A stretch of DNA of 64,000 nucleotides from JAZUCL01 sp045639125 (lineage in GTDB: Bacteria > Bacillota > Clostridia > Oscillospirales > QAMX01): positions 1 to 64,000 of the forward strand of contig JAZUCL010000021.1 in assembly GCA_045639125.1 (NCBI GenBank), read 5' to 3'. Of the stretch, positions 15,330 to 23,299 are shown piece by piece. The translations under genes were made by a program, and so were the position numbers. Position 1 is the first letter of the stretch, and each line of letters starts with the position of its first letter. Below the pieces are notes generated by a model. The model worked only from the letters and a program-made list of their open reading frames with translations, was not told the DNA's origin and did not search any database.

Positions 15330-16541
15330 CTATGTATGATTATCTTCTTTGTACCAAGGCAACTGTCTTACTATCAATCTCGTGATATTATATGTAAAGT
15401 CATATGCAAAAAACGCTATAAAAACCATCCAATCATTAAATACTATACTGTATATAAGCGAAGGCAAGGCGTAAATTAAGGGGACATATAAATATACTAT
15501 TTCAACAATCTTCGATATCTTTGTCTTATGACTTTTATACTTTAGATCCTTTATACACCCTAGAATTATAATTGTAAATAAAAAAGCAAAATATGTTGGC
15601 TTGATCAAATCTGAAGATAGAAAAAATACTGTTGTTATTATAAGGAATGCAATGATATGATTAATATAATCTAAGCGTTTTCTAATAACAAAACCAATCA
15701 TCATTGCAAATATAACATTAGCTATTATTGTATGACTTAAACATAACAATGCACCAAAAATTCCCCATAACACACCAAATAGAATATCGGCATATTTAAA
15801 TAATGTCAACCCATGTTCATCCAGTAAATCAGCAATTTTCATTGTAACAGCAAATAGACATGAAAATATTGGAATCAAATAACTGATATATTTCTTTGTG
15901 TTAGTGGTGGATGTAATTAAATCATGAATCGCATTTTCAGGAATTATAGATTTCACAAAAGCCATTGCTATTATTAACCAAACAAAAATAAAAAGAATGT
16001 TAATTCCCACTATCATTAATGATGGGAAATTCATTTTCTTGATTCGGTTTCCTTTGGCAACATTTGTTTGAAATGTATTTAAGAAAGTAAAACCAGTCTT
16101 TTTTTCAAAAGAAGCTATAGTTTCAATAACTGCATTGTTAACATGATTGCCTCTTATTGATACCAACAATTGAAAGATAGAGAATACAATTAAAAATAAT
16201 AAACAAGATGACATCAACCACGGGGATGATGACAAATCTTCATATTTCAATATAACGCCTGTAAAGAGACCAAGTTGTATGGTTGTAAAAATTGTTGTCT
16301 TTTGATAGAATAATTTCAACTCTTCATAATATATCTCATAATACAATTTATGTTCAGCTACATAAGCAGAATGCTCACACAGATTGATGTGATTACCATT
16401 TTTGCAATCCTCATCTTCCAAATTCATAGCTACATTTTGATTTGGTGGATTTGATAATAGATTTTCAAAAGTATCATCCAAAAGTTCATTAGTTTCGATT
16501 TCAGGTTCTATCTTATCTTTTTGTTTTAACATAGTATTCAC
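15330..16541 (-). CDS. Multi-pass membrane protein of unknown function
   Basis: 403 residues. An acidic soluble N-terminus (about 1-85) is followed by two helices (about 88-130), then a soluble loop RGNHVNNAVIETIASFEKKTGF, and about eight more hydrophobic segments from residue 170 to 385. The N-terminal two-helix unit followed by an amphipathic linker resembles SLATT-type membrane modules linked to bacterial conflict systems, but this is a weak impression, not an assignment. It has very low GC, its own terminator and no operon partner. The start has no strong Shine-Dalgarno site. Confidence 0.55.
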   Translation of the reverse strand: MNTMLKQKDKIEPEIETNELLDDTFENLLSNPPNQNVAMNLEDEDCKNGNHINLCEHSAYVAEHKLYYEIYYEELKLFYQKTTIFTTIQLGLFTGVILKYEDLSSSPWLMSSCLLFLIVFSIFQLLVSIRGNHVNNAVIETIASFEKKTGFTFLNTFQTNVAKGNRIKKMNFPSLMIVGINILFIFVWLIIAMAFVKSIIPENAIHDLITSTTNTKKYISYLIPIFSCLFAVTMKIADLLDEHGLTLFKYADILFGVLWGIFGALLCLSHTIIANVIFAMMIGFVIRKRLDYINHIIAFLIITTVFFLSSDLIKPTYFAFLFTIIILGCIKDLKYKSHKTKISKIVEIVYLYVPLIYALPSLIYSIVFNDWMVFIAFFAYDFTYNITRLIVRQLPWYKEDNHT

Positions 16542-16652
16542 CTGTTGCGTTTCGTGGTAATTTGAAATATAACAACAAATAATAGTTGTAAATTTCCAAT
16601 ATGATTATACAGCTTGCAAGTATTGTTGTCAATAGAACATTGCTTTTAGTAA

Positions 16653-16679
16653 GGCGGTACGGAGAAAACTCGTACCGCC
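16653..16679. terminator. Bidirectional-looking hairpin
   Basis: GGCGGTACG and CGTACCGCC around a 9-base loop. It directly follows the minus-strand small ORF at 16681-16791. Confidence 0.55.
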
Positions 16680-16680
16680 G

Positions 16681-16791
16681 TTACCTATTCTTTAGGTTTT
16701 TAGATTGTTCCTTTTTCCACTTTTTAAATCCTTGTCTGCCTTCTTCGGATTCAAAGAAGCCTAACAGATTCAGCAGCAGGCATTTTAGCAA
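16681..16791 (-). CDS. Possible 36-residue basic small protein
   Basis: TTG start. The product has a Leu-rich head followed by FFESEEGRQGFKKWKKEQSK, a charged amphipathic tail. It ends immediately before a hairpin that could be its terminator. There is no clear Shine-Dalgarno site, so it could instead be the tail of a decayed gene. I cannot name a family. Confidence 0.3.
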   Translation of the reverse strand: MLKCLLLNLLGFFESEEGRQGFKKWKKEQSKNLKNR

Positions 16792-17035
16792 TGCTTAAAT
16801 CTCACATTTTTGAAAATAAGATTTTAAAATAATTTTGACCTCTTAACCCGTTCATATAGCAAAAATAATATATACAGTTCATATTTTTGAAGTCTCACAT
16901 GGCAAAAATATTAATAGTTTAATTTGAAAATCAAATGCCGTTATCGGCAAAAATATAAATAAATCCAACGATTGATTAATTGACATTTTGCCGATATTGT
17001 GATATACTAATAACAATAAATTTGGAGGTAGGAAT
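16792..17035. promoter_or_regulatory. Promoter and repeat region upstream of the Fic gene
   Basis: TTGACA (16980-16985) and TATACT (17003-17008) with a 17-base spacer form a good promoter. Upstream is the palindrome TGCCGTTATCGGCA (16936-16949), and a third of it recurs in the spacer (TTGCCGATA). GCAAAAATA occurs three times at 16859, 16902 and 16947, about 44 bases apart. These may be operator sites for the HTH part of the Fic protein. No other gene is seen here. Confidence 0.5.
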
Positions 17036-17932
17036 ATGAAATATCTGTCCGTTAAAGAGGTTGCTATATTATGGAACACATCCGAACGTAGTGTTCGTAA
17101 TTATTGTGCCGCAGGTCGTGTCCCTGGTGCTTTCCTTACTGGCAAGACTTGGAACATTCCCGAAAATGCCGAAAAACCCGAAAGAAGCAATAAAAGTAAA
17201 CCTGCACCGCAGACTTTACTTGATATTTTGAAAGAGGAAAAGCGTGGTCAGGTACACGGCGGAATATATCATAAAATACAGATTGAATTGACCTACAACT
17301 CCAATCATATCGAAGGCAGTCGCCTTACCCATGATCAGACTCGTTATATTTTTGAAACTAACACCATTGGTTTAACCGAGGAAGGTGTACGTGTAGATGA
17401 TATTATTGAAACCGCTACACACTTCCGCTGCATTGATGAAATTATTGAAAACGCAAAATCACAGCTCAGCGAAAAGTTTATAAAACATTTGCACTTTATC
17501 TTAAAAACCGGTACAACTGATTCTAAAAAAGATTGGTTTGCAGTCGGTGATTATAAGAAGTTACCTAACGAGGTTGGGGGAAATGAAACAACTCTGCCCG
17601 AAGATGTGTCGACAGAAATGAAAAAACTCCTTGCCGATTATAACAGCAAGGAGAATATAACTCTTGAAGATATTATTGAGTTTCACGTGCAGTTTGAGCG
17701 AATCCACCCGTTCCAAGACGGTAACGGTCGTGTCGGTAGACTCATTATGTTCAAGGAATGCTTAAAACACGGAATTGTTCCATTTATTATTGAAGATAAA
17801 ATAAAAATGTTCTACTACCGCGGACTGAAAGAATGGAATCAGGAAAAAGGATATCTTACCGACACTTGCCTATCTGCTCAAGATACGTTTAAAAACTATT
17901 TAGACTATTTTAGGATCAAATATGATAAATAA
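17036..17932 (+). CDS. Fic family protein with N-terminal helix-turn-helix
   Basis: 298 residues. Residues 1-45 form an excisionase/MerR-like helix-turn-helix (LSVKEVAILWNTSERSVRNYCAAGRVPGA). The Fic domain has HPFQDGNGRVGR near residue 223, the full HxFx(D/E)GNGRxxR signature for AMP or related nucleotide transfer. SNHIEGS near residue 93 fits the inhibitory helix motif (S/T)xxxE(G/N) of class II Fic proteins, so it is probably autoinhibited. It modifies protein hydroxyls with a nucleotide part; the target is unknown. AGGAGG-type SD at 17024. It sits alone in the accessory stretch. Confidence 0.92.
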   Translation: MKYLSVKEVAILWNTSERSVRNYCAAGRVPGAFLTGKTWNIPENAEKPERSNKSKPAPQTLLDILKEEKRGQVHGGIYHKIQIELTYNSNHIEGSRLTHDQTRYIFETNTIGLTEEGVRVDDIIETATHFRCIDEIIENAKSQLSEKFIKHLHFILKTGTTDSKKDWFAVGDYKKLPNEVGGNETTLPEDVSTEMKKLLADYNSKENITLEDIIEFHVQFERIHPFQDGNGRVGRLIMFKECLKHGIVPFIIEDKIKMFYYRGLKEWNQEKGYLTDTCLSAQDTFKNYLDYFRIKYDK

Positions 17933-18023
17933 TTTATAACAAAATTTGTAGCGGCACATAAATTTGCACCGCCTTCCTTCTTTTTGTAACCTATTTCATA
18001 AAGGGTCTAATATTAAAATATAA

Positions 18024-18062
18024 AATCCTCTTTGTTAGCGAGAAGCTTTCAAAGAGGATTTC
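18024..18062 (+). terminator. Terminator after the Fic gene
   Basis: AAATCCTCTTT and AAAGAGGATTT arms around a 14-base loop, followed by TCTTT. It lies about 90 bases after the Fic stop, between convergent genes. Confidence 0.65.
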
Positions 18063-18126
18063 TTTAAAAGAAAAATAAAAGTTAAATATCATTTAATAGA
18101 AGGAGAAACACTTTTTGCTAATAAAG

Positions 18127-19065
18127 CTAAAGGTTGGAATCAAAATAATCCGTAAATCCTTTATAGTGAAACTCTATATTATTTTTAGGGAAAGCACATC
18201 TGTATCTATCTTCGGGAACTTCATGCTTTTCTCCCGGTTCCTTTTTATCGGATTCGTGTAAAACGACATGTATTTTCGCATTTGGCGAAATATATTTTGT
18301 AAGGATAAATCTAAATTCAAAATCCGCCAACGGCATTGAATAACCCACAAAGATTATTTGATTCGCGTTTTTAAGTAGATACTGTGCGTTTTGCCATATG
18401 TTTATATACATTTGCTTGGTAAACTGTTTTACCATTGTTGGTGTAATAATTTCGGGAACAAAAAGAATGTCATTTTTCTTTTGTTTCGCTTTACATTTAG
18501 CACATTGAACTTTTTTGTCGCTTAATAGCAGTTCAGTTTCTTTGCCCTTTGGTTTTATTATTAATGAATCACAATTAGAACACGAAAACCAATTTATAGA
18601 TCCATGAATCTTGGCAATTTGTGGTTTGACTCTACTGATATTTTTCTTATAATACGAATCGCAACTCAAACAATTATCATACTTAATTCCTACGGCTTCA
18701 TATATCTGCTCACATATAGTATCCCAATTCGTTGTAATAATAGAAGGGCAATTGTCTTTAACGTATGTAGCAAAAGATCTATAATTTTCATCTATTTTAA
18801 ATTCAATATTCTTTTTACCAAAGTAATAAATAAATAATTGCAAAATGTACTGTTTTATTTCAATTACTTTGATAAAAGAATACTTTTTCCAATAACTTTG
18901 TGTTTTAACACATTTATCTAATTTTGTAAATAAGTCTTCAACACATCTACTAAAGACTGGTACTTCTGTGTATAAATTAGCAGTCCTAAAGTGCGAAGAT
19001 TTTAAAAAAGAATCAACCATACTTTGTTCGCTAATGCTTTTTTTAAGTTTAGTTATTGTCATCAT
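18127..19065 (-). CDS. SIR2-like NAD-binding protein, apparently N-terminally truncated
   Basis: About 312 residues. Characteristic SIR2 segments are IITTNWDTICEQIYEA, KIHGSINW, a four-Cys zinc ribbon (FSCSNCD...VQCAKCKAK), and IIFVGYSMPLADFEFRFIL near the C-terminus. The N-terminal GAGxS NAD-binding loop that should precede these is missing, so the protein may be inactive. I chose the ATG at 19065, which overlaps the stop of the open frame upstream; an upstream ATG at 19125 adds residues that do not look coding. SIR2 proteins are often NAD-consuming effectors in phage defence. Confidence 0.65.
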   Translation of the reverse strand: MMTITKLKKSISEQSMVDSFLKSSHFRTANLYTEVPVFSRCVEDLFTKLDKCVKTQSYWKKYSFIKVIEIKQYILQLFIYYFGKKNIEFKIDENYRSFATYVKDNCPSIITTNWDTICEQIYEAVGIKYDNCLSCDSYYKKNISRVKPQIAKIHGSINWFSCSNCDSLIIKPKGKETELLLSDKKVQCAKCKAKQKKNDILFVPEIITPTMVKQFTKQMYINIWQNAQYLLKNANQIIFVGYSMPLADFEFRFILTKYISPNAKIHVVLHESDKKEPGEKHEVPEDRYRCAFPKNNIEFHYKGFTDYFDSNL

Positions 19066-19258
19066 TAAAATCCGCCAATTCTGCTTCATCAGGCATAATA
19101 GTAGATTTAGTCCATGTGGCTCCAATCAATTTACAACTCTTAATTTCCTCGAAAACATTTTTATCAATCAAGCTAATGCATTTACAGTTTTGATAAATTT
19201 TCCCGCATTTTGAACAGTGTGTCTCCTCATCAATAAATGCTAGTCCAAAGCCTATCCA
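19049..19258 (-). pseudogene. Cys-rich open-frame remnant overlapping the SIR2 gene
   Basis: An open frame with no good start codon reads FIDEETHCSKCGKIYQNC, then ISLIDKNVFEEIKSC and MPDEAELADFNDDNN-stop. Its stop overlaps the proposed start of the SIR2-like protein. The CxxC-type spacing looks like a zinc-binding piece. The lack of a start suggests that its 5' end was lost. It could be a separate gene or part of the missing N-terminal region of the neighbour. Confidence 0.4.
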
Positions 19259-19347
19259 TCAAGGTATAATGAGTAGATTCCTCTGATGATACTTGCAGAA
19301 ATATATTTATTACTACAATAATGAAATGATTTCCTTGAAATTGAAAG

Positions 19348-19378
19348 GAATGAGCCCGGTACAATACCGAACTCATTC
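19348..19378 (-). terminator. Hairpin downstream of the GADGPT mini-protein gene
   Basis: GAATGAG...CTCATTC arms with an inner CCGGTA/TACCG stem. It lies about 85 bases beyond the stop of the minus-strand small gene. The 19259-19461 gap otherwise shows nothing recognisable. Confidence 0.5.
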
Positions 19379-19461
19379 ACTTACAATTTAATATTTAATT
19401 TTGTCTAAACTTTGGGGTTCACTTCATTTTTCGTGGGGACTTTTATTACAGCCCCTTTGTT

Positions 19462-19623
19462 CTACTTCTTTTTATGACGTTTGATTATCCAAACTACAAT
19501 GGCAATCAATACGACTATGGTGGCAATTCCAATTATAATCAACTCCGTTGATATATTGGATGTAACTAAGATAGCGGTTGGACCGTCTGCACCACCGATA
19601 ACGCCTATGGATAACAAATTCAT
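19462..19623 (-). CDS. 53-residue single-pass membrane protein with GADGPT motif
   Basis: The N-terminus SIGVIGGADGPTAILVT matches the conserved membrane loop of the beta subunit of sodium-pumping decarboxylases (OadB/GcdB), where it lines the cation path. Here it is followed by one long hydrophobic helix and a basic tail (KRHKKK-stop), so the whole protein is a miniature. AGGAGG with ideal spacing precedes the ATG. Short proteins of this type are sometimes annotated as oxaloacetate decarboxylase, which cannot be their function. A role in ion sensing or membrane signalling is speculation. It lies just downstream of addA on the same strand, about 60 bases away. Confidence 0.75.
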   Translation of the reverse strand: MNLLSIGVIGGADGPTAILVTSNISTELIIIGIATIVVLIAIVVWIIKRHKKK

Positions 19624-19681
19624 TTTGTCCTCCTATCTTAACCTTAGCCATTTGAGGCAGGTTCGTATAATACTCAAATGG

Positions 19682-22600
19682 CTAAACAAGTAGCGGAAGG
19701 TCTGCATCGAAAAGGTAGAGATAAGTTTTAGTAACAGGTATACCTGTAATTCGCTCCAATGCATAGGCATAAAGCCTCATTTGAGTACGATACCTTTCGA
19801 CAATTTCCGTTTCCATACCGACACGACAGTGGTCAGTTTTGAAATCAATAAGCGTTATTTCGCCATTTGATATAAAATAGCAGTCAATAACTCCTTGTAT
19901 GAGTAACTTGTCATTAAAATCAATATCCTCGTCCTTTGGGTCAAGAGGTTTCCCTTCCAGAACTGCATCAACTGTGGCAGGTGCGGCAAGAAGTGAAAAC
20001 TTTCGTTCACGGAAATATTCTTTTGCACCTAAAAGGGCTTTTCCAATGTCACTTTCAAAAAAGGCAAGGAGTTTTTGAGGATTTATTGCATCAGTTTGAG
20101 CCTTTGTCAAAAAGCCAAAGGAACGCAATCTTAGAAGTTCCTTTTGTATGCTTTCAATGTTCCAAATACGGTCAAAGTCAATAAACTGCATGGCAAGGTG
20201 GTGTGCTGTTCCTCGTTGTGACGGAGTCAACGCTTTATCCGACAGAAAAGATGGTTTGCGATTTCTTTGTGTTGGCTTAGGTACTAAAATTGTAACTTCG
20301 TCTTCATTTGGAATGGTCACAAAGTTTTTATTCTTTAGTTCTGTTGCAGTTGCTTTTGACGGTGTATTTGTTGCATCAATATAAGGATAAACGTATTTTT
20401 CTGTCTTTTCAAGAAGTGTTTGATACTTTGTATCAAGTGGTATTGACGTTTCCATATTGTCTGTAAACTTAGTCATTGTATCTGCACTTTCATCTTCCGA
20501 CGTAAAGACACGAACATTCCAATAAGCACCTGAATCCTCATTAGTTGACAAGTTGGACTTGTCCAACAAAACAAGAGGATACATAATCCAAGGTAATATA
20601 TTGTTGCTTGTTATAAGCAGGGCAGGGGAAATCGTTTCGTGACTTAGAGTAGTCTCAAGTTTTGACCGATAGTTGTCAAAGTTCTTGACGTTTGCAGAAA
20701 GTATTAGTTTTTCTTTTGCACGAGTCATTGCAACGTAGAGAATACGAAGTTCCTCAGATAAGGTTTCATGTCGAATGGAAAGTGAGATGGCATGACGTGC
20801 AATAGTTGGATATTCAATACGGCGAGATTCCTCACGTGCCTTAAAGCCAATACCGAGTTTTGCGTGGAGAAGCACCGTATTTTGAGTATCGCTCATATTA
20901 AACTGCTTTGCACAATCGGGCACAAAGACAATGGGGAACTCTAATCCCTTTGACTTGTGAATACTCATAATGCGTACAGACTTTGTATCTGCTTGACTTG
21001 GCGTGCCGATTTTCGTAGAGTTAGCACTGCTTCTTAGCCGTTCAATAAAGTGGGTAAATGCGTATAAGCCCTTATATCCTGCCTGCTCATATCGTCTTGC
21101 AAGGTCAAAAAGTGCGACTAAATTTGTTTGACGCTGTGTACCGTCCAGGAAAGAACCATACACAGAAAGGAGATTTGTCTTGTCGTATAGATACCACAAA
21201 AAACGTCCTACAGTCATATCTCCTGCACGCATACGCATTTCGTCAATGTCGGAAAGAAGTGAGATACATCTGTTTTTAAGACTCTCAGAATCTCCGCTTT
21301 CTGCATAGGTACGCAGTGCGGTATAGTAGGAAACGTACTTGTTTGCAACACGAATACGAGCCAAATCGTCAGTTGTAAAGCGGTATACAGGGCAACGTAG
21401 TATGGCAACGAGGGCGATATCATTATCGGGGTTGTCAAGGACAGTTAAAAATGACAACGCTGTATTACATTCCTGCGTTTCAAGAAGTGGCTGTGACACT
21501 TCGCTTCGACATGGTATGCCGTATTGTGCCAATGCATCGATATAATCATCAACCTTTGTAGATAAGGAACGTAGCAGAATAACAATATCGTTTGCCTCTA
21601 CACTTCGTAATTCACCACTGTTTGAGTCAGTTACAGGAAAATGCTCGGCAAGCAGTTCTTTTATACGTTTTGCAACCGCTTTTGCTTCTGCGAAAGATCC
21701 TTTTTCCTCCAAATCTTTCGTTTCAACTATTAGTAATTCAGAAGAAAGGTCTGCAGAAGTTTCAGGATATGGCTTGCCATGATATAGATACTCTTTAGAT
21801 GAGTAGTCTACATCACCTAATTGAGATGTCATAATAGACTTGAAAATATAGTTGACTGAATCAAGGACTTGTGGACGTGAGCGGAAGTTCTTTGACAAAA
21901 GTATCTTTCTTGCCTCGAACTCATTTGGCGTATCAGAGAAGGAAAGATATTTGTCAAGGAAGATAAATGGGTCGGCAAGACGGAAACCGTAGATGCTTTG
22001 CTTAATGTCACCTACCATAAACAGATTTGTTTCCTTTTTTGAAATTGCCTTAAATATAGCGTCTTGCACTTCGTTTGTATCCTGATACTCGTCAACCATT
22101 ATCTCTGCATATCGCTGTGATAAATCAACGGCGAGAGGAGTGGGAGTTACTTTGCCATCGTGATAACTTTCCACAAGGAGAGAAACGGCAAAATGCTCCA
22201 AATCGGAGAAATCCAACACGTTATGTTGACGTTTTACGTCACTAAATCGTTTGTCAAATGCAGATACAATGTTAAATAGAGCGTGGCAGAGAGGAGATGT
22301 TCTTTGAAAATCTAAAAGTGCCTCTTGGGCAGTGACCGTAAAATATCTTTCACGAAATGTTTTGACACAACTCTTCCAATTTTCACGGACACTTTTGATA
22401 GCCTCAAGTGTCGCTTTATCTTCATATCCACGTATTGCATGAAGGGAGAGGTGTTCAATGTTCCAAAGGGTATTATATATTTGATCCCAATTACCGTGTT
22501 CAAGCATTGTGTGAAGTGTTTCCATTTCATCACGATCTGCTAAAAACGCATCACCATAGGCTTTTGATATTTCAGAGTCGTTATTTATTGTATCAAGGGC

Positions 22601-23299
22601 AGATTTGTATGACGTGCGGATACGCTTCAATTCAGAAAGAGCATAGGAGATAATAGTTTTGCCAAAAATTGTCTGGGCAGGATCTAACGTACAAGCAGCG
22701 TCAAGTTCTTTCAACTGATGACTTATCCAAAGTTCAGGAAATGGGTGGGAACGGAGTTTTTTATACATGTCCAATATGACTGCCACAAAATTTCTGTCAT
22801 CACGTTCAGCACTTAACACATCAACAAGTGAAAGGAAATCTTGATTTCCTTCTGTGTACATTTCTTCTATAAGAGAATCAAGTGTAGTTTCCTCTAATGT
22901 TTTCGCCTCTTGGTCGTCTGCAATACGAAAATCGGGGGCAAGGTGACACATTTCAAAATGCTCACGTAAAAGAGATTGGCAGAATCCGTGTACAGTATTT
23001 ATCTGTGCATCAGCAAGGAGTGAGAGTTGTCGGCGAAGTCTGCGATTATACGGATTTTTAATAAGTTTATCTGTAATGGCAGAATATATTTTGCCTTTCA
23101 TCTCTGTCGCCGCCGCATTTGTGAATGTTACAATTAAGAACTCATTGATATTGGTTTGTTCCTTATCACATATACGGCGAATAAGACGTTCTACAAGTAC
23201 GGCAGTTTTACCTGAACCTGCCGCTGCAGATACAAGAAGTGTAGAATTGCGATGATCAAGCACCTGCTGTTGTTCTAACGTCCAGGATACATCAGCCAT
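19682..23299 (-). CDS. addA: ATP-dependent helicase/nuclease AddA
   Basis: 1205 residues, normal length. UvrD-type helicase with Walker A AAAGSGKTAVL (about 24-34), LIVTFTNAAATEMK, MVDEYQDTNEVQ (motif II), LFMVGDIKQSIYGFR (motif III) and LRILYVAMTRAKEKL (motif VI). The C-terminal RecB-like nuclease has LIQGVIDCYF and LIDFKTD with the metal-binding Asp/Lys set. With AddB it resects double-strand breaks up to Chi for RecA loading. Its ATG overlaps the end of addB by 8 bases, indicating coupled translation. Confidence 0.97.
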   Translation of the reverse strand: MADVSWTLEQQQVLDHRNSTLLVSAAAGSGKTAVLVERLIRRICDKEQTNINEFLIVTFTNAAATEMKGKIYSAITDKLIKNPYNRRLRRQLSLLADAQINTVHGFCQSLLREHFEMCHLAPDFRIADDQEAKTLEETTLDSLIEEMYTEGNQDFLSLVDVLSAERDDRNFVAVILDMYKKLRSHPFPELWISHQLKELDAACTLDPAQTIFGKTIISYALSELKRIRTSYKSALDTINNDSEISKAYGDAFLADRDEMETLHTMLEHGNWDQIYNTLWNIEHLSLHAIRGYEDKATLEAIKSVRENWKSCVKTFRERYFTVTAQEALLDFQRTSPLCHALFNIVSAFDKRFSDVKRQHNVLDFSDLEHFAVSLLVESYHDGKVTPTPLAVDLSQRYAEIMVDEYQDTNEVQDAIFKAISKKETNLFMVGDIKQSIYGFRLADPFIFLDKYLSFSDTPNEFEARKILLSKNFRSRPQVLDSVNYIFKSIMTSQLGDVDYSSKEYLYHGKPYPETSADLSSELLIVETKDLEEKGSFAEAKAVAKRIKELLAEHFPVTDSNSGELRSVEANDIVILLRSLSTKVDDYIDALAQYGIPCRSEVSQPLLETQECNTALSFLTVLDNPDNDIALVAILRCPVYRFTTDDLARIRVANKYVSYYTALRTYAESGDSESLKNRCISLLSDIDEMRMRAGDMTVGRFLWYLYDKTNLLSVYGSFLDGTQRQTNLVALFDLARRYEQAGYKGLYAFTHFIERLRSSANSTKIGTPSQADTKSVRIMSIHKSKGLEFPIVFVPDCAKQFNMSDTQNTVLLHAKLGIGFKAREESRRIEYPTIARHAISLSIRHETLSEELRILYVAMTRAKEKLILSANVKNFDNYRSKLETTLSHETISPALLITSNNILPWIMYPLVLLDKSNLSTNEDSGAYWNVRVFTSEDESADTMTKFTDNMETSIPLDTKYQTLLEKTEKYVYPYIDATNTPSKATATELKNKNFVTIPNEDEVTILVPKPTQRNRKPSFLSDKALTPSQRGTAHHLAMQFIDFDRIWNIESIQKELLRLRSFGFLTKAQTDAINPQKLLAFFESDIGKALLGAKEYFRERKFSLLAAPATVDAVLEGKPLDPKDEDIDFNDKLLIQGVIDCYFISNGEITLIDFKTDHCRVGMETEIVERYRTQMRLYAYALERITGIPVTKTYLYLFDADLPLLV

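Noticed and set aside
16601..16798. 65-codon open frame on the plus strand before the Fic gene
   Set aside because: No ribosome binding site, crosses a terminator-like hairpin and lacks similarity; the opposite strand is a better candidate.
15104..19460. Prophage or integrative element inserted at tRNA-Leu
   Set aside because: No integrase gene and no second copy of the tRNA-Leu 3' end was found up to addA.
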